Source: Psychrobacter sp. JCM 18903 (lineage in GTDB: Bacteria > Pseudomonadota > Gammaproteobacteria > Pseudomonadales > Moraxellaceae). From it: DNA of 64,000 bases. The DNA is taken from contig NZ_BAWJ01000005.1 in NCBI RefSeq assembly GCF_000586475.1, positions 1 to 64,000 of the forward strand. Reading direction: 5' to 3'. The notes beneath the pieces were generated by a model. The model was not told the DNA's origin and did not search any database. It saw only the letters and a program-made list of their open reading frames with translations. Positions 32,442-42,657 of the stretch are shown one piece after another. The position numbers were made by a program, and so were the translations under genes. Every line of letters starts with the position of its first letter. Position 1 is the first letter of the stretch.

Positions 32442-34037
32442 TTATACTCTATTCCAATCAGGAAGCAAGCTGCCGTTTATCGTACCAGTAAGAACATTGA
32501 ATGGTACGAGCCACAATGCCGCAGGACTCACTTTTTCATCAGTAGCATTATGGCTATTATCATGGTTGTTAGCGCCATCAGTCTTTTTATAATCATGCAC
32601 TTGTTGGCTGAGCGCAACTGGTAACCGCTCATTATCTTGTACTGGGTAAATCAGCCACACCTGCCCTGCTTGATAGGCCTGAGCGTAACTCATCAGTTGA
32701 TAAGCATCACTGGCACTAATGCTGGCTGGCTGCGATAAATGCTTCCATTTAATATCGATGACATGGCTATAGTGATCTTTTTCTCTAGCTTCAATAACCG
32801 CAGTGCCATTCTGATTGTGACAATTATCATTAGCATTAGTTTTATATATGAGCAAATCAGGTCGTATAGACAGACATGCGCGCCCTTCTGCATCCGTTAG
32901 CCAGATACTTTGCGTTTGATATAACGGCTGATATTGTTGACTCACTTGCTGAAACATCGAGGCAATGCGCAGGCTTGCCCATTGCTCAAAGGCTTGATTC
33001 ATATCAATCAGCAAGCATAAACGCGGAGAGGACAGATTTTGCCTAGATGGTTTATTTAGCGCAATACCATTACCTGTTTTCACATTGGACTGCCTTAGTA
33101 ACCAATAAGCCATATCTAACAATTGCTGAGCAGCCTGTAGTTGCGGTGCTCGAAGCGGTTGCACGGCTAACTGACGCTTTGCTTGCTTGTATATCGACTC
33201 TAACTGTGTCAGCTCTTGATAACTCAACGCCGCTACTCGCTGCCAAGCCTGCAAAAATTTAGGCACATCTGCTTTCGATAGCGTTGATTGAAAAAATAAA
33301 GGTGTCAGCAAAATCAACGTGCTCTTAATCAGCCGATTACCTAGCATGTCTTGGCTCAGTATACTGCTCTCACAGACAAACTTATGCGGCTGCATGCTGT
33401 TGTGGCGCATTTGTTCTTTGATGAGAAGTCGACCTTGTATCGATGCTTGATTATCGACCTGCGTCTGATAGTGTTTGCTTGGTCGATAATGAGCCAGCCG
33501 CTGCAAAAACTGCGTGATAAGCCAATCTGACAATGGCATTACAGCTATCGATAGCGGCGACAATTGACTGCTAAATTGACCTAGATTTTTTGTATTGGGT
33601 AGCTTGTTTTTCACATGACTGCTATTGGTCAAATCCGATAGCATGCCCTGCACCCATTGGCGAGTTAGACTGATATCGGGGCGATGACTGGCATGGCGAT
33701 GACTGGTATTCTGTGAAAGGTATGATTGCTGCGCGACTTGATCGCTAGAAGTTTTTGCCGCAAGTTTAGGTAAAATCTCAAGCGTCATGCCGCTAGGCAG
33801 TAAAATAACCCCTATATAATGTCCGACTTTTAACTGCCATTGTCCCTGTCTTCGCTTAATGCTAAATACCGCAAACTCTTGCGCCATCAACCAATGGAAA
33901 TCAGATACCCGTAAGAAGTCATGCGCTATTAGACGCTGATGCTCAAACACAGTGATGATATTGGTATCACGCGCATTAACGTCGGTACTGTCAATATTAT
34001 TGGCTATGACTTTATGACTAAAGCTTTTATTTATCAA
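32442..34037 (-). CDS. mcrC: McrC-like nuclease subunit of a type IV restriction system
   Basis: The nuclease partner of the McrB-like gene just upstream, 531 residues. The PD-(D/E)xK core is visible as IRPDLLI (about 391) and VIDIKWK (about 426-432), followed by SDAYQLMSYAQAY, which is typical of McrC. The N-terminal ~380 residues (LMAQEFAVFSIKRRQGQWQL, MTLEILPKLA) match the general McrC pattern but the protein is longer than E. coli McrC (348). The start is TTG at 34037, supported by AAAGGTG 8 bases ahead; the first ATG is about 40 codons in. Only 12 bases separate it from mcrB. Confidence 0.85.
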   Translation of the reverse strand: MINKSFSHKVIANNIDSTDVNARDTNIITVFEHQRLIAHDFLRVSDFHWLMAQEFAVFSIKRRQGQWQLKVGHYIGVILLPSGMTLEILPKLAAKTSSDQVAQQSYLSQNTSHRHASHRPDISLTRQWVQGMLSDLTNSSHVKNKLPNTKNLGQFSSQLSPLSIAVMPLSDWLITQFLQRLAHYRPSKHYQTQVDNQASIQGRLLIKEQMRHNSMQPHKFVCESSILSQDMLGNRLIKSTLILLTPLFFQSTLSKADVPKFLQAWQRVAALSYQELTQLESIYKQAKRQLAVQPLRAPQLQAAQQLLDMAYWLLRQSNVKTGNGIALNKPSRQNLSSPRLCLLIDMNQAFEQWASLRIASMFQQVSQQYQPLYQTQSIWLTDAEGRACLSIRPDLLIYKTNANDNCHNQNGTAVIEAREKDHYSHVIDIKWKHLSQPASISASDAYQLMSYAQAYQAGQVWLIYPVQDNERLPVALSQQVHDYKKTDGANNHDNSHNATDEKVSPAALWLVPFNVLTGTINGSLLPDWNRV

Positions 34038-34049
34038 CGCTGAGCACCT

Positions 34050-35525
34050 TTATGGATATAAACGTTGATAGACAGTAGGTGTGGCAAAATCGCCTACCCC
34101 CGCAATGAGGTCGGCATTTATCTTATAGCCAGCAGTGCGCATAGACTGACCGAAAAATGCGTTTTGACCAGTAAACAGCGGATTTTGACTATTAGCATTC
34201 ACTTGATCATTCACACTGTCATTGATGGATACATGACTATCATGAATAAACTGCGCTCGCAGTGGCTGCTGCTCGTCTCTAAAGATATATTGCAAAGTAC
34301 CCTCTTGCCCACCCGTCGCTTGCATTAACTGCGGAATAATTTGTTCAACCAACGCCGCTTGCAATTGTCCAAGATCCGTCATTGACCATAAAAAAGCATG
34401 ACCCAATTGCGCCTCCATTCCCAATGTTTGCGTGATGCGATCATTCAAACCAGCTAAGAGCTTTGCCAAATCTATCGTTGCTGCTGGACTGTCAGTTTCT
34501 GAATTTCGGTGTACATGAATCATCGGTAATAACTTGGGCTGCGGAGGACAGTCTATAAAACGAAAGCGCCGACGTAATGCCATATCAAGTGGTGCTAACG
34601 AGTGATCTTGGATGTTCATCGTGGCATAAATATCGATGTTAGCAGGGATGCTAAAAACCCGTCCAGAATAGGCCAAATGAACGGCCATCGCGTTTGCCAT
34701 GCCAGCCCGTTTGTCTGGCTCAATTAGACTGAGTAGCTCGCCAAATACTCGTGACACGTTGGCGCGATTGATCTCATCAATTAAGATGGCATAACGCTGC
34801 TCTGGATCATTTGCTGCCCGTTGACACAGTTTTAAGAATGCACCATCCTGAATGGCGTAATTCATTTGAGATGATCTATTCATTGCATGATTAGACGCTA
34901 CCATGACAGGACGAATGCCTTCGACAAACTCTTCATAGCCATACGCTTGATGGAAGCTAACCATGGTAAAGCGCTGCTGGCTAAAACCTTGATTTGGATT
35001 AGCTTGGCTTTGGTTGACACTGTTATCACGCTGCGCTTGCTGAAATTCGGCAAGTTGCTGCGATAGCTCTGTTAATAACTCAAAGCTTTCTGGCAGCAAA
35101 TACCACGCACCGCCCTCATCTTTATCAAAATAGGCTTGGCTGGCACGGTTTTTATAAGTCACAGTTTTTGAATTGGTAGGGCTATGCATTTGAAGGACAG
35201 ACCAAGCCGTATTGCTTAAGTTTTTTTCGCGGGCATTCTGTGCGGCTTTCGCGACAAAGAACGCATGATTGACGATTTCAGGCACTTTTACCAAGTCTTG
35301 GTGTTTAGATTGAAAATCCAAAAGTACCAAGCATACGATTTCACGCCAGCTAAGCGCTTGCAATAGCTGCCCTAACAAATCTGCCTCATCGGCTCTCGGC
35401 AGATAGTCGGTATATCGCTTAGCAATTTGTAACAGTCGATAGGTTTTTCCCGTACCAGCAACGCCTGTATAAATGATATTGGTCGGCACATGAATTGACG
35501 TGTCAGGCATAGCTTCATCCAGCAT
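34050..35525 (-). CDS. mcrB: McrB-like AAA+ GTPase/ATPase, no N-terminal recognition domain
   Basis: The motor subunit of a McrBC-type modified-DNA restriction system, 491 residues. Walker A is at residues 21-28 (GVAGTGKT), Walker B is YAILIDEINRANVSRVFGEL, and the McrB motif TMNIQDHSLAPLDMALRRRF carries the sensor and arginine residues. E. coli McrB has a DNA-binding domain of about 160 residues before the Walker A. Here there are only about 20 residues, so DNA recognition must lie elsewhere, perhaps in the long McrC. An inner ATG (35510) has a better ribosome-binding site. No methyltransferase gene is nearby. Confidence 0.88.
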   Translation of the reverse strand: MLDEAMPDTSIHVPTNIIYTGVAGTGKTYRLLQIAKRYTDYLPRADEADLLGQLLQALSWREIVCLVLLDFQSKHQDLVKVPEIVNHAFFVAKAAQNAREKNLSNTAWSVLQMHSPTNSKTVTYKNRASQAYFDKDEGGAWYLLPESFELLTELSQQLAEFQQAQRDNSVNQSQANPNQGFSQQRFTMVSFHQAYGYEEFVEGIRPVMVASNHAMNRSSQMNYAIQDGAFLKLCQRAANDPEQRYAILIDEINRANVSRVFGELLSLIEPDKRAGMANAMAVHLAYSGRVFSIPANIDIYATMNIQDHSLAPLDMALRRRFRFIDCPPQPKLLPMIHVHRNSETDSPAATIDLAKLLAGLNDRITQTLGMEAQLGHAFLWSMTDLGQLQAALVEQIIPQLMQATGGQEGTLQYIFRDEQQPLRAQFIHDSHVSINDSVNDQVNANSQNPLFTGQNAFFGQSMRTAGYKINADLIAGVGDFATPTVYQRLYP

Positions 35526-35855
35526 AGAAAAAGGAAATAAGAAAAATAATCAATAAGATACGCTAAAATATCATCATTATAGCGTGGCTGTCTTTATGGC
35601 ATCCAGCAGCACTGTTTATGAAAGCATCTAAGTGATACGATGTTGCGTTGAGCGATAGCATTCCTAGCATCTAGAGTATCATGACGTTAGCCCTATTTTA
35701 TAAGCGCAACAGTTCATGCTAATAATAGTAGGCAGACGGCGGTTAATGTACATAGTGAGCATGGCAGCTTGCACAATAGGCATCCTATCAGCTGCTATGA
35801 TGAAATATGTAACACTCAAAGCGTCATTTAATCTATCTACATTAAGGAATTTTGT
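35526..35855. other. Divergent intergenic region, mcrB / DUF4442 gene
   Basis: 330 bases that should hold the promoters of the restriction operon (-) and the hot-dog gene (+, AAGGA before 35856). No repeat, RNA gene or recognisable operator was found. Confidence 0.4.
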
Positions 35856-36557
35856 ATGTCAGGATTATTAAAAAAACTCCCTAGCAAGCTAACCAATAAA
35901 TTGCCAGCCAAAACCTCTGACAGCACAAGATCGCCCGTCGAAAAACCCAACAGCACGCTCAAGCCCATCAGCAATCAATTTACCAAACTGTTATCTATCA
36001 CCAAGTACTTACCTGCCAGCGCACGCTCGAGCATCTTATCCAAAGCCTTTGGTAAAGTGGTTCCATATGTAGGCACAACGGGCGTCTATTATGAAACGGT
36101 CGAACCCAACCAAGTCGTCGTGAGCTTAAACAACACCAAAGCAGTGCAAAATCATATTGGCTCTATTCATGCGGTCGCCATTACCTTACTTGCAGAAACA
36201 GCGACTGGTTTTATTTTGGGTTTAAACCTACCCTCTGACCGCGTACTATTGATTAAATCATACTCGGTTAATTTTTATCGCCCGATTAAAAAAGGTCAAA
36301 TTGCAGCAGTGGCGTCTTTATCGGATGAGCAGCGCTTAGATATCCTAAATACACCAAAAGGCGAAATGGTAATTCCGTGCGTCATTCATGACCGTGAGTC
36401 TGACAGTGATCGTGACCCTATCGTGGTTGAGATGACATGGGCTTGGATTCCTAAGTCTGAATTAGAAGCCCGCCGTCAAGGCAAAAGTAGCGAAAAGCCG
36501 CTAGAAGCTGACACTGAATCTAAAACAGAAGTCGAAGCTGAGCAAAACGACCAATAA
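35856..36557 (+). CDS. DUF4442 hot-dog fold protein
   Basis: A 233-residue protein with a thioesterase-like hot-dog domain at about residues 50-200 (VSLNNTKAVQNHIGSIHAVA, then the helix LLAETATGFILGL, and YSVNFYRPIKKGQI). These features fit DUF4442 family members related to acyl-CoA thioesterases; the substrate is unknown. The first 45 residues are basic and flexible; the last 30 are acidic and low-complexity. A clear AAGGA site precedes the ATG. Confidence 0.75.
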   Translation: MSGLLKKLPSKLTNKLPAKTSDSTRSPVEKPNSTLKPISNQFTKLLSITKYLPASARSSILSKAFGKVVPYVGTTGVYYETVEPNQVVVSLNNTKAVQNHIGSIHAVAITLLAETATGFILGLNLPSDRVLLIKSYSVNFYRPIKKGQIAAVASLSDEQRLDILNTPKGEMVIPCVIHDRESDSDRDPIVVEMTWAWIPKSELEARRQGKSSEKPLEADTESKTEVEAEQNDQ

Positions 36558-36675
36558 CTGGTTAAGCATAAGTAAGACATAATGTGTCATCTAGTGTGAT
36601 GAGACATTATGTTTGTTAAACTTGTATAGTGAATTTAAAAAAATTGTGAAAAAAACGTATAATAAGGAGACAGCG

Positions 36676-37164
36676 ATGTCCAAGATTACCCATAAATTGA
36701 CTGCCCATTTAACTAAGGCGTTGCTCGTGGGCGCGTGCTCACTAGGCATTGCTATGACAGCGAATGCGGCGCCAATGGCAAATACCGCAAGTGTGACTAA
36801 ATCTAGCCCTGTGTTTCTTGGTGATGGCGGTAATTATCCTTTTTCAGAAGCAGTACGGGTGGGCGATACGCTATACATGTCTGGACAAATTGGTTTTAAA
36901 GATGGCAAATTGGTCAAAGGTGGTGTTAAAGCCGAAGCCAAGCAAGCATTGGATAATATTAATGAAACCCTGTTAAAGTACGGCTATCAAAAATCAGACA
37001 TCGTCAAATGTATGGCGATGCTGACAGACATGGATGACTTTGACGATTTTAATAAAGTCTATAAAGCGGAATTGGCCAAACCTTATCCGGTACGTTCAGC
37101 CTTTGGCGTCGCTGAATTGGCGGCAGGTGCCAGCGTTGAAGTTGAATGTATCGCTGCAAAATAA
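36676..37164 (+). CDS. Exported RidA family protein
   Basis: A RidA/YjgF-type enamine/imine deaminase, 162 residues, with an unusual Sec signal peptide (ALLVGACSLGIAMTANA|AP). The domain shows GDTLYMSGQIGF, the subunit-interface motif and the active-site arginine in PYPVRSAFGVAELAAGASVEVE. Typical RidA is cytoplasmic and about 128 residues, so this version probably works in the periplasm. The start at 36676 follows AAGGAG; a longer frame to 36613 lacks support. Confidence 0.88.
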   Translation: MSKITHKLTAHLTKALLVGACSLGIAMTANAAPMANTASVTKSSPVFLGDGGNYPFSEAVRVGDTLYMSGQIGFKDGKLVKGGVKAEAKQALDNINETLLKYGYQKSDIVKCMAMLTDMDDFDDFNKVYKAELAKPYPVRSAFGVAELAAGASVEVECIAAK

Positions 37165-37186
37165 TAGCGATGTCACACGTTAGACT

Positions 37187-37237
37187 ATTCAAAGCAGTAA
37201 AGTATTCAAAGCAGTAAAGTATTCAAAGCAGTAAAGA
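37187..37237 (+). repeat. Three 17-bp tandem repeats downstream of ridA
   Basis: ATTCAAAGCAGTAAAGT twice, then a third copy differing at the last base, in the 3' untranslated region before the terminator. Copy number may vary between strains. Confidence 0.9.
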
Positions 37238-37250
37238 ATGACCATCAAAT

Positions 37251-37278
37251 AACTGGCTACCATAGCCAGTTATTTTTT
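37251..37278 (+). terminator. Terminator of the ridA-like gene
   Basis: AACTGGCTA-cca-TAGCCAGTT followed by ATTTTTT. Confidence 0.9.
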
Positions 37279-37340
37279 ACCTGCTATTCAGACCCTTTGG
37301 CTGAGGTAGATTAAACAATCACCAACACACCTTAAATATT

Positions 37341-38893
37341 TTATACAAGTATCGTGTCATCAGCTAAGGCACTCTCTTTCGTCACTCGTAGCACTTCCTC
37401 TAATGTCGTACGACCTGCAATGACTTTATGCAACCCATCCGCACGAATCGATGGTGTCTGCTGACGTGCGTACTCCTCTAGCTCATACTCGGCGGTATTA
37501 CTATGAATCATACGGCGCAAGGTATCATCAATGGGCACCACTTCATATATCGCCGTCCGTCCTTTAAACCTGATTGATTGCATTTGTCGCAGCCAACTGG
37601 TCTGGGTAAGTTGATAGGTGTAGTTGTTAAAGTTTCAGCACCATTTTCTGAGACTGGCACAATACCAATTTCAGTAAATAATTTGGCTTGCTCGCTATCA
37701 GCCACTTGCCAGCCATGACAATGTGTACATAACGTACGCACCAAGCGCTGGGCAACGACACCAATCAGCGATGACGATAATAAAAATGGCTCAACACCCA
37801 TATCTTGCAGACGCGTGACGGCACCAATGGCGGTGTTGGTGTGCAAAGTTGATAAAACCAAATGTCCAGTAAGCGACGCTTGTACGGCAATTTCTGCCGT
37901 TTCTAAATCGCGAATCTCACCAACCATGACCACGTCTGGATCTTGACGTAACATCGCACGTAAACTTTTGGCAAAGGTCATATCGACTTTATTATTAACC
38001 TGCGTTTGCCCAATGCCATCGAGCTGAAACTCAATCGGATCTTCAGCGGTCAAGATATTACGGGTTTGGTCATTGAGATCGGTCAATGCTGAATATAGCG
38101 TCGTGGTTTTCCCTGAACCTGTCGGCCCTGTCACCAAAATAATGCCGTGTGGGCGATGAATCAAGCGCTTGAGCTCGCTATAATCGTTATCAGATAGCCC
38201 TAAATACGTCATATTCAGGCGACCTGCTTGCTTATCTAATAGACGCATGACCACGCGCTCACCAAAGCTCGATGGCAATGTCGATACCCGCACATCAACC
38301 TCACGCCCTGCCAGCCGCAAGCTGATACGTCCATCTTGTGGCACACGCTTTTCGGCGATATCGAGCTTGGCCATGACCTTAATACGCGATACCAATAATG
38401 GCGCTAATTGGCGTTTTGGCGTGATGATTTCTTTTAATTCACCGTCAACGCGAAAGCGAACCACTAAGCGCTTTTCAAAGGTTTCAATATGGATGTCTGA
38501 GGCGTTTAAACGTATCGCTTCGGACAACAATGCATTGATGAGACGAATGATAGGCGCATCATCTTGTTGATCCATCAGATCTTCAGTTTCAGGGACACTA
38601 TCTGCCAAACTATCAAGATCAGGATGGTCTTCGAGCCCAGCGGCAATATGCTGCGACTCACCAGTATTGCCTGCATAAGCGGCGTTCATGCGCTTTTCAA
38701 AGTCATCGGCGCTGATGCTTTCATAAGTGGGCACACCGCGTACCCCTTGCTGCTGTAAAAATCGCACTGCCTCATTAATCGCTGATAATGGCGTGGCTTT
38801 GGTCAGCACCAAAGTCGCTGGCAGCTCAGGGTCAATGGCAAGTATGACCAAAATTTGATGGCGTTTCGCAAAACTGTACGGCAGTTGCATCAT
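37341..38893 (-). CDS. gspE: Type II secretion ATPase GspE, frame broken
   Basis: The cytoplasmic hexameric ATPase that powers the pseudopilus; about 517 residues when joined. Visible motifs are Walker A ([18 protein letters not shown]), the Asp box ([12 protein letters not shown]), Walker B ([12 protein letters not shown]), the His box ([13 protein letters not shown]) and the zinc cysteines (CTHCHGW ... GCDKCNQSG). The frame breaks at 37566-37568; one more T (minus strand) gives [19 protein letters not shown]. The other type II genes here (gspF, gspG) are 8-10 kb away, so the system is scattered as in Acinetobacter. Confidence 0.92.
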
Positions 38894-39054
38894 AAAAGCG
38901 ACCTGATAGATAAAGATAAACTCAAAAAGAAACTCGTGTCAAAGCGTGGCAAACGTATTATGCTTAACTGGCTAAACCAAAAAAGACTGCAAGTAAGATT
39001 GCATGATTTTGTTATAATAGCATTTTGTTTTACTCGCCATTAGGATTTTCAGTT

Positions 39055-39878
39055 ATGTCAGAGAACACAAGCACTGCTACTCATCCGACGCCCCTTTCAC
39101 AAGACACTTTTACGGTCGGGAGTCGTACTTTTTCTTCTCGCCTGTTGGTCGGTACGGGCAAGTATAAGGATATGACTGAAACGGGCGCCGCCATTGGCGC
39201 GTCGGCAGCAGAGATTGTCACCGTTGCTATTCGTCGTACTAATATTGGACAAAACAGCAATGAACCCAATCTACTTGATGTGATTTCCCCCGATAAATAC
39301 ACCATTTTACCCAACACTGCTGGTTGTTTCGATGCCGAGACTGCCATTCGTACCTGTAAGCTTGCTCGCGAGCTATTAGGCGGGCATAATTTGGTTAAGC
39401 TTGAAGTATTGGGCGATGAAAAAACCCTCTATCCGAATGTGATGGAAACGCTAAAAGCTGCTAAAGTATTGATTGATGACGGCTTTGAAGTGATGGTTTA
39501 TACCTCAGATGACCCTATCGTCGCTCAAGAATTAGAAAATATGGGCTGTGTGGCAATTATGCCACTTGGTAGCTTGATTGGTTCAGGTCTTGGTTTGCTG
39601 AATCGTCACACCCTCAGTCTTATTATCGAAAATGCCAAAGTACCGGTATTGGTTGATGCAGGCGTTGGCACGGCCTCTGATGCAGCGCTGGCTATGGAGC
39701 TTGGCTGTGATGGCGTCCTGATGAATTCGGCGATTGCCAATGCGCAAAACCCAGTCATGATGGCCCATGCATGAAGCATGCCATCTGGGCAGGGCGCGCG
39801 GCGTTTTTGGCGGGTCGTATGCCAATGCGCAAAATGGCGACTGCCAGCTCACCGCAAACAGGATACTTTTTTCAATAG
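39055..39878 (+). CDS. thiG: Thiazole synthase ThiG, frame broken near the end
   Basis: ThiG builds the thiazole of thiamine from deoxyxylulose phosphate, ThiS thiocarboxylate and dehydroglycine. The catalytic lysine lies in [16 protein letters not shown]. The phosphate loop appears in [20 protein letters not shown]. The frame as written stops after NPVMMAHA (39774). One missing base near 39770 restores the family ending [18 protein letters not shown] and runs to TAG at 39876, giving about 274 residues. No thiS or other thi gene is adjacent. The substrate supplier dxs is nearby at 42.7-44.7 kb. Confidence 0.92.
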
Positions 39879-39991
39879 CTTTTAAATTTAATGACCATTA
39901 TTAAATTCATAGTATTTAATAAAAAGTCAGCTATAAAATAATAATAAAAGAAGTAACTTTTACTCAACTTATCGTCATAAAAGGATTTATT

Positions 39992-41431
39992 ATGCGGCTT
40001 CTCACAGCAGTCGACCAGTTGTTTTTACTTCTTGAGTCGCGTAAACAGCCCATGCATGTTGGAGGTTTATTCCTATTTGAATTGCCAGAGAATGCGGGTA
40101 GCGGTTTTGTTTGCCAATTGGTCAAACAGATGCAAGATTCTGATGTGTCGCCTACCTTTCCTTTTAACCAAGTGCTTGAGCATTTGGCTTTTTGGAAAAA
40201 GGACAAGCATTTTGATGTTGAGCATCACTTGCATCATGTTGCCTTACCAAAGCCTGCACGGGTTCGCGAGTTATTGATGTATGTTTCAAGAGAACATGGT
40301 CGGCTGTTGGATCGTGCCATGCCATTGTGGGAATGTCATGTGATTGAGGGTATTCAACCAGAAAACGAAGGCGACCCTGAGCGTTTTGCCCTATACTTCA
40401 AAATTCACCATTCGTTGGTTGATGGCATTGCTGCCATGCGCCTTGTCAAAAAATCATTATCACAATCGCCCACTGAGCCAGTAACGCTACCGATTTGGTC
40501 ATTAATGGCACGCCATCGCAATCAAGTCGATGCGATTTTACCCAAAGAGCGCTCCGCATTACGCATCATTAAAGAGCAAATATCTACCATTAAGCCTGTT
40601 TTTACCGAATTACTGGATAATTTGAAAAATTACGGTGATGACAGCTATGTCGGTACTTTTGATGCGCCGATGAGTGTGCTTAATAAACGCATCTCAGCAT
40701 CACGGCGCATAGCCGCGCAGTCTTATGATATTCAGCGTTTTAATGATATTGCTGAGCGACTAAATATCAGTAAAAACGATGTGGTGCTAGCTGTATGTGC
40801 GGGTGCCATTCGTCGTTACCTCATATCCATGGATGCGCTGCCTAGCAAGCCGCTCATTGCTTTTGTACCGATGTCGCTACGTACGGATGACAGTGTGGCA
40901 GGCAATCAATTATCCTTTGTACTGGCCAATTTGGGCACGCATTTAGATGATCCGTTGAGCCGCATCAAACTGATTCATCGCAGTATGAATAACGGCAAAC
41001 GCCGCTTTCGACGTATGAATCAAGCCCAAGTGATTAACTACAGCGTGATTGCCTATGCTTGGGAAGGTATCAACTTAGCGACCAGTCTATTTCCCAAAAA
41101 GCAGGCGTTTAACCTGATTATCTCTAATGTGCCTGGTTCTGAAAAACCACTATATTGGAATGGTGCACGTCTACAATCGTTGTACCCTGCGTCTATTGTC
41201 TTCAATGGTCAAGCAATGAATATCACCCTTGCTAGTTATCTAGATAAGATTGAATTTGGGATTACGGCTTGTAGTAAAGCACTGCCGCATGTACAAGAAA
41301 TGCTAACGCTTATTGAAGAAGAGTTGCAACTGTTGGAAACCACCAGTAAAGCGCTTAAGTTCCAAGGCATTACGGTTGAAGACAAAAGTAGCTATAAAGG
41401 TAATGGTAAAACAAAAAAGCTGGCTCCATAA
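39992..41431 (+). CDS. Wax ester synthase / diacylglycerol acyltransferase
   Basis: A WS/DGAT that makes storage wax esters or triacylglycerol from acyl-CoA; 479 residues, standard length. The catalytic HHxxxDG is IHHSLVDGIAA (near residue 145). N-terminal LTAVDQLFLLLESRKQPMHVG and the conserved PLIAFVPMSLR and FNLIISNVPGSEKPLYWNG are family marks. Such enzymes are characteristic of Acinetobacter, Psychrobacter and other lipid-storing bacteria. AAGGA lies just before ATG. A terminator overlaps the stop codon. Confidence 0.95.
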   Translation: MRLLTAVDQLFLLLESRKQPMHVGGLFLFELPENAGSGFVCQLVKQMQDSDVSPTFPFNQVLEHLAFWKKDKHFDVEHHLHHVALPKPARVRELLMYVSREHGRLLDRAMPLWECHVIEGIQPENEGDPERFALYFKIHHSLVDGIAAMRLVKKSLSQSPTEPVTLPIWSLMARHRNQVDAILPKERSALRIIKEQISTIKPVFTELLDNLKNYGDDSYVGTFDAPMSVLNKRISASRRIAAQSYDIQRFNDIAERLNISKNDVVLAVCAGAIRRYLISMDALPSKPLIAFVPMSLRTDDSVAGNQLSFVLANLGTHLDDPLSRIKLIHRSMNNGKRRFRRMNQAQVINYSVIAYAWEGINLATSLFPKKQAFNLIISNVPGSEKPLYWNGARLQSLYPASIVFNGQAMNITLASYLDKIEFGITACSKALPHVQEMLTLIEEELQLLETTSKALKFQGITVEDKSSYKGNGKTKKLAP

Positions 41432-41446
41432 TGGAACCAGCTTTTT
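41413..41446 (+). terminator. Terminator overlapping the WS/DGAT stop codon
   Basis: AAAAAAGCTGG ... CCAGCTTTTT. The stem starts within the last codons of the gene. Confidence 0.85.
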
Positions 41447-41484
41447 AGTGTTAAGTTGTCTTAATAATTATGCTTAAGTGGTGC

Positions 41485-42312
41485 TTAAAATGCGTCACCC
41501 CACGTTGGGACAACCACTTGCATCAATGGCTTCAATAACTTAATGTTACAGGCGAAAATAGAGCCTGAAGTCATTGAGTTGTGTGCACCTGTATGGTCAA
41601 CCACCACGCCACGTGCTTCGGTCACGATAAGCTCACCTGCCGCGATATCCCAAGGCTTAATTGACATCTCAAAATAACCGTCAAAACGACCAGCAGCGAC
41701 ATAACATAAATCAAGCGCAGCAGAGCCTAAACGACGAACTTGACCGCCTGCTTCAGAGATTTTCTGTAAGCTCTCAAAATGCTGCTTGGCATAAGAGATG
41801 ACTTCGCCATTGCGTTTACGCTCAAGCGGATGACCAGTGGTAAATAGACCGCCATCAATCGTTTTGCGCTCGCTCACTTGCATGCGGCGATTGTTCAAGC
41901 GCGCGCCTTTACCACGGCTAGCAGAGAACATCTCATCACGGACAGGATCATAGATCACGCCATGTTGGGTCACGCCTTTATGCTGCACCGCGATAGACAC
42001 ACAAAACTGCGGCACACCATGTACGAAGTTTTTGGTACCATCTAGCGGATCAATAATCCAGCACCAGTCCGCATCTTCACCGCGACCTTCTTGCATACCA
42101 AACTCTTCACCCAAGTACGAGTGATTTGGATAGCTGGCTTTTAGGGTTTCAATCGTCAGCTCTTCGCTAAAGCGATCAATACGCGTAACCAATCCATCAA
42201 GCCCTTTTGACTCAATATCCAACTCAATTTTATGGCGGTTTTGATGCGCATATAAAATCTCTTTACCAACTTTTTCAGCAGTACGTGCTGCGATGACGAC
42301 CATGGGTTCCAT
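41485..42312 (-). CDS. suhB: Inositol-1-monophosphatase family protein (SuhB-like)
   Basis: A magnesium-dependent phosphatase, 275 residues. Metal-site motifs are visible: GEEFGMQEG (Glu of the GEE motif), WIIDPLDGTKNFVHG (DPxDGT) and the C-terminal KPWDIAAGELIVTEAR (WDxxAG). The start at 42312 has an AGG-type site; an upstream frame to 42369 is poorly supported. SuhB-type proteins also take part in rRNA antitermination in some bacteria. It is transcribed in the same direction as dxs, with a 345-base gap. Confidence 0.92.
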   Translation of the reverse strand: MEPMVVIAARTAEKVGKEILYAHQNRHKIELDIESKGLDGLVTRIDRFSEELTIETLKASYPNHSYLGEEFGMQEGRGEDADWCWIIDPLDGTKNFVHGVPQFCVSIAVQHKGVTQHGVIYDPVRDEMFSASRGKGARLNNRRMQVSERKTIDGGLFTTGHPLERKRNGEVISYAKQHFESLQKISEAGGQVRRLGSAALDLCYVAAGRFDGYFEMSIKPWDIAAGELIVTEARGVVVDHTGAHNSMTSGSIFACNIKLLKPLMQVVVPTWGDAF

Positions 42313-42657
42313 AAATAACCTATTTGCTTGATGAATGAATGTCAAAAATAAGACGAACTCTGTGCCCACAACATGCCAATCAGCCGCTGCATCACACTGT
42401 ATTTATACAATTAAAAAATGCGCCATTTGAAAGCGATGATCGCATTATACTAAAATTGTTCGATAAAAAACGAAAAAAACCATGACGTTCGCCAAACCAA
42501 CCCAAATTTTGGTGGTCATCACAAACTGCGTAAGTTGTAAAAAAGTCAGCACCTACGACTAAGTAGGCGTTCGCTCTATCGATCGAGCTTTTATCTATTT
42601 AACCAATACTCTGTCCAAATGACAGTTTAAAAACTTAAAAACGTTCAAAGGTATAAC
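42313..42657. other. Intergenic between dxs and suhB, no gene seen
   Basis: 345 bases, AT-rich with poly-A/T stretches. No convincing terminator for dxs or RNA gene was found. Confidence 0.35.

Noticed and set aside
38855..39043. Small basic open frame between gspE and thiG
   Set aside because: It overlaps the start of gspE antisense, lacks a ribosome-binding site, and looks like a shadow frame plus promoter DNA.
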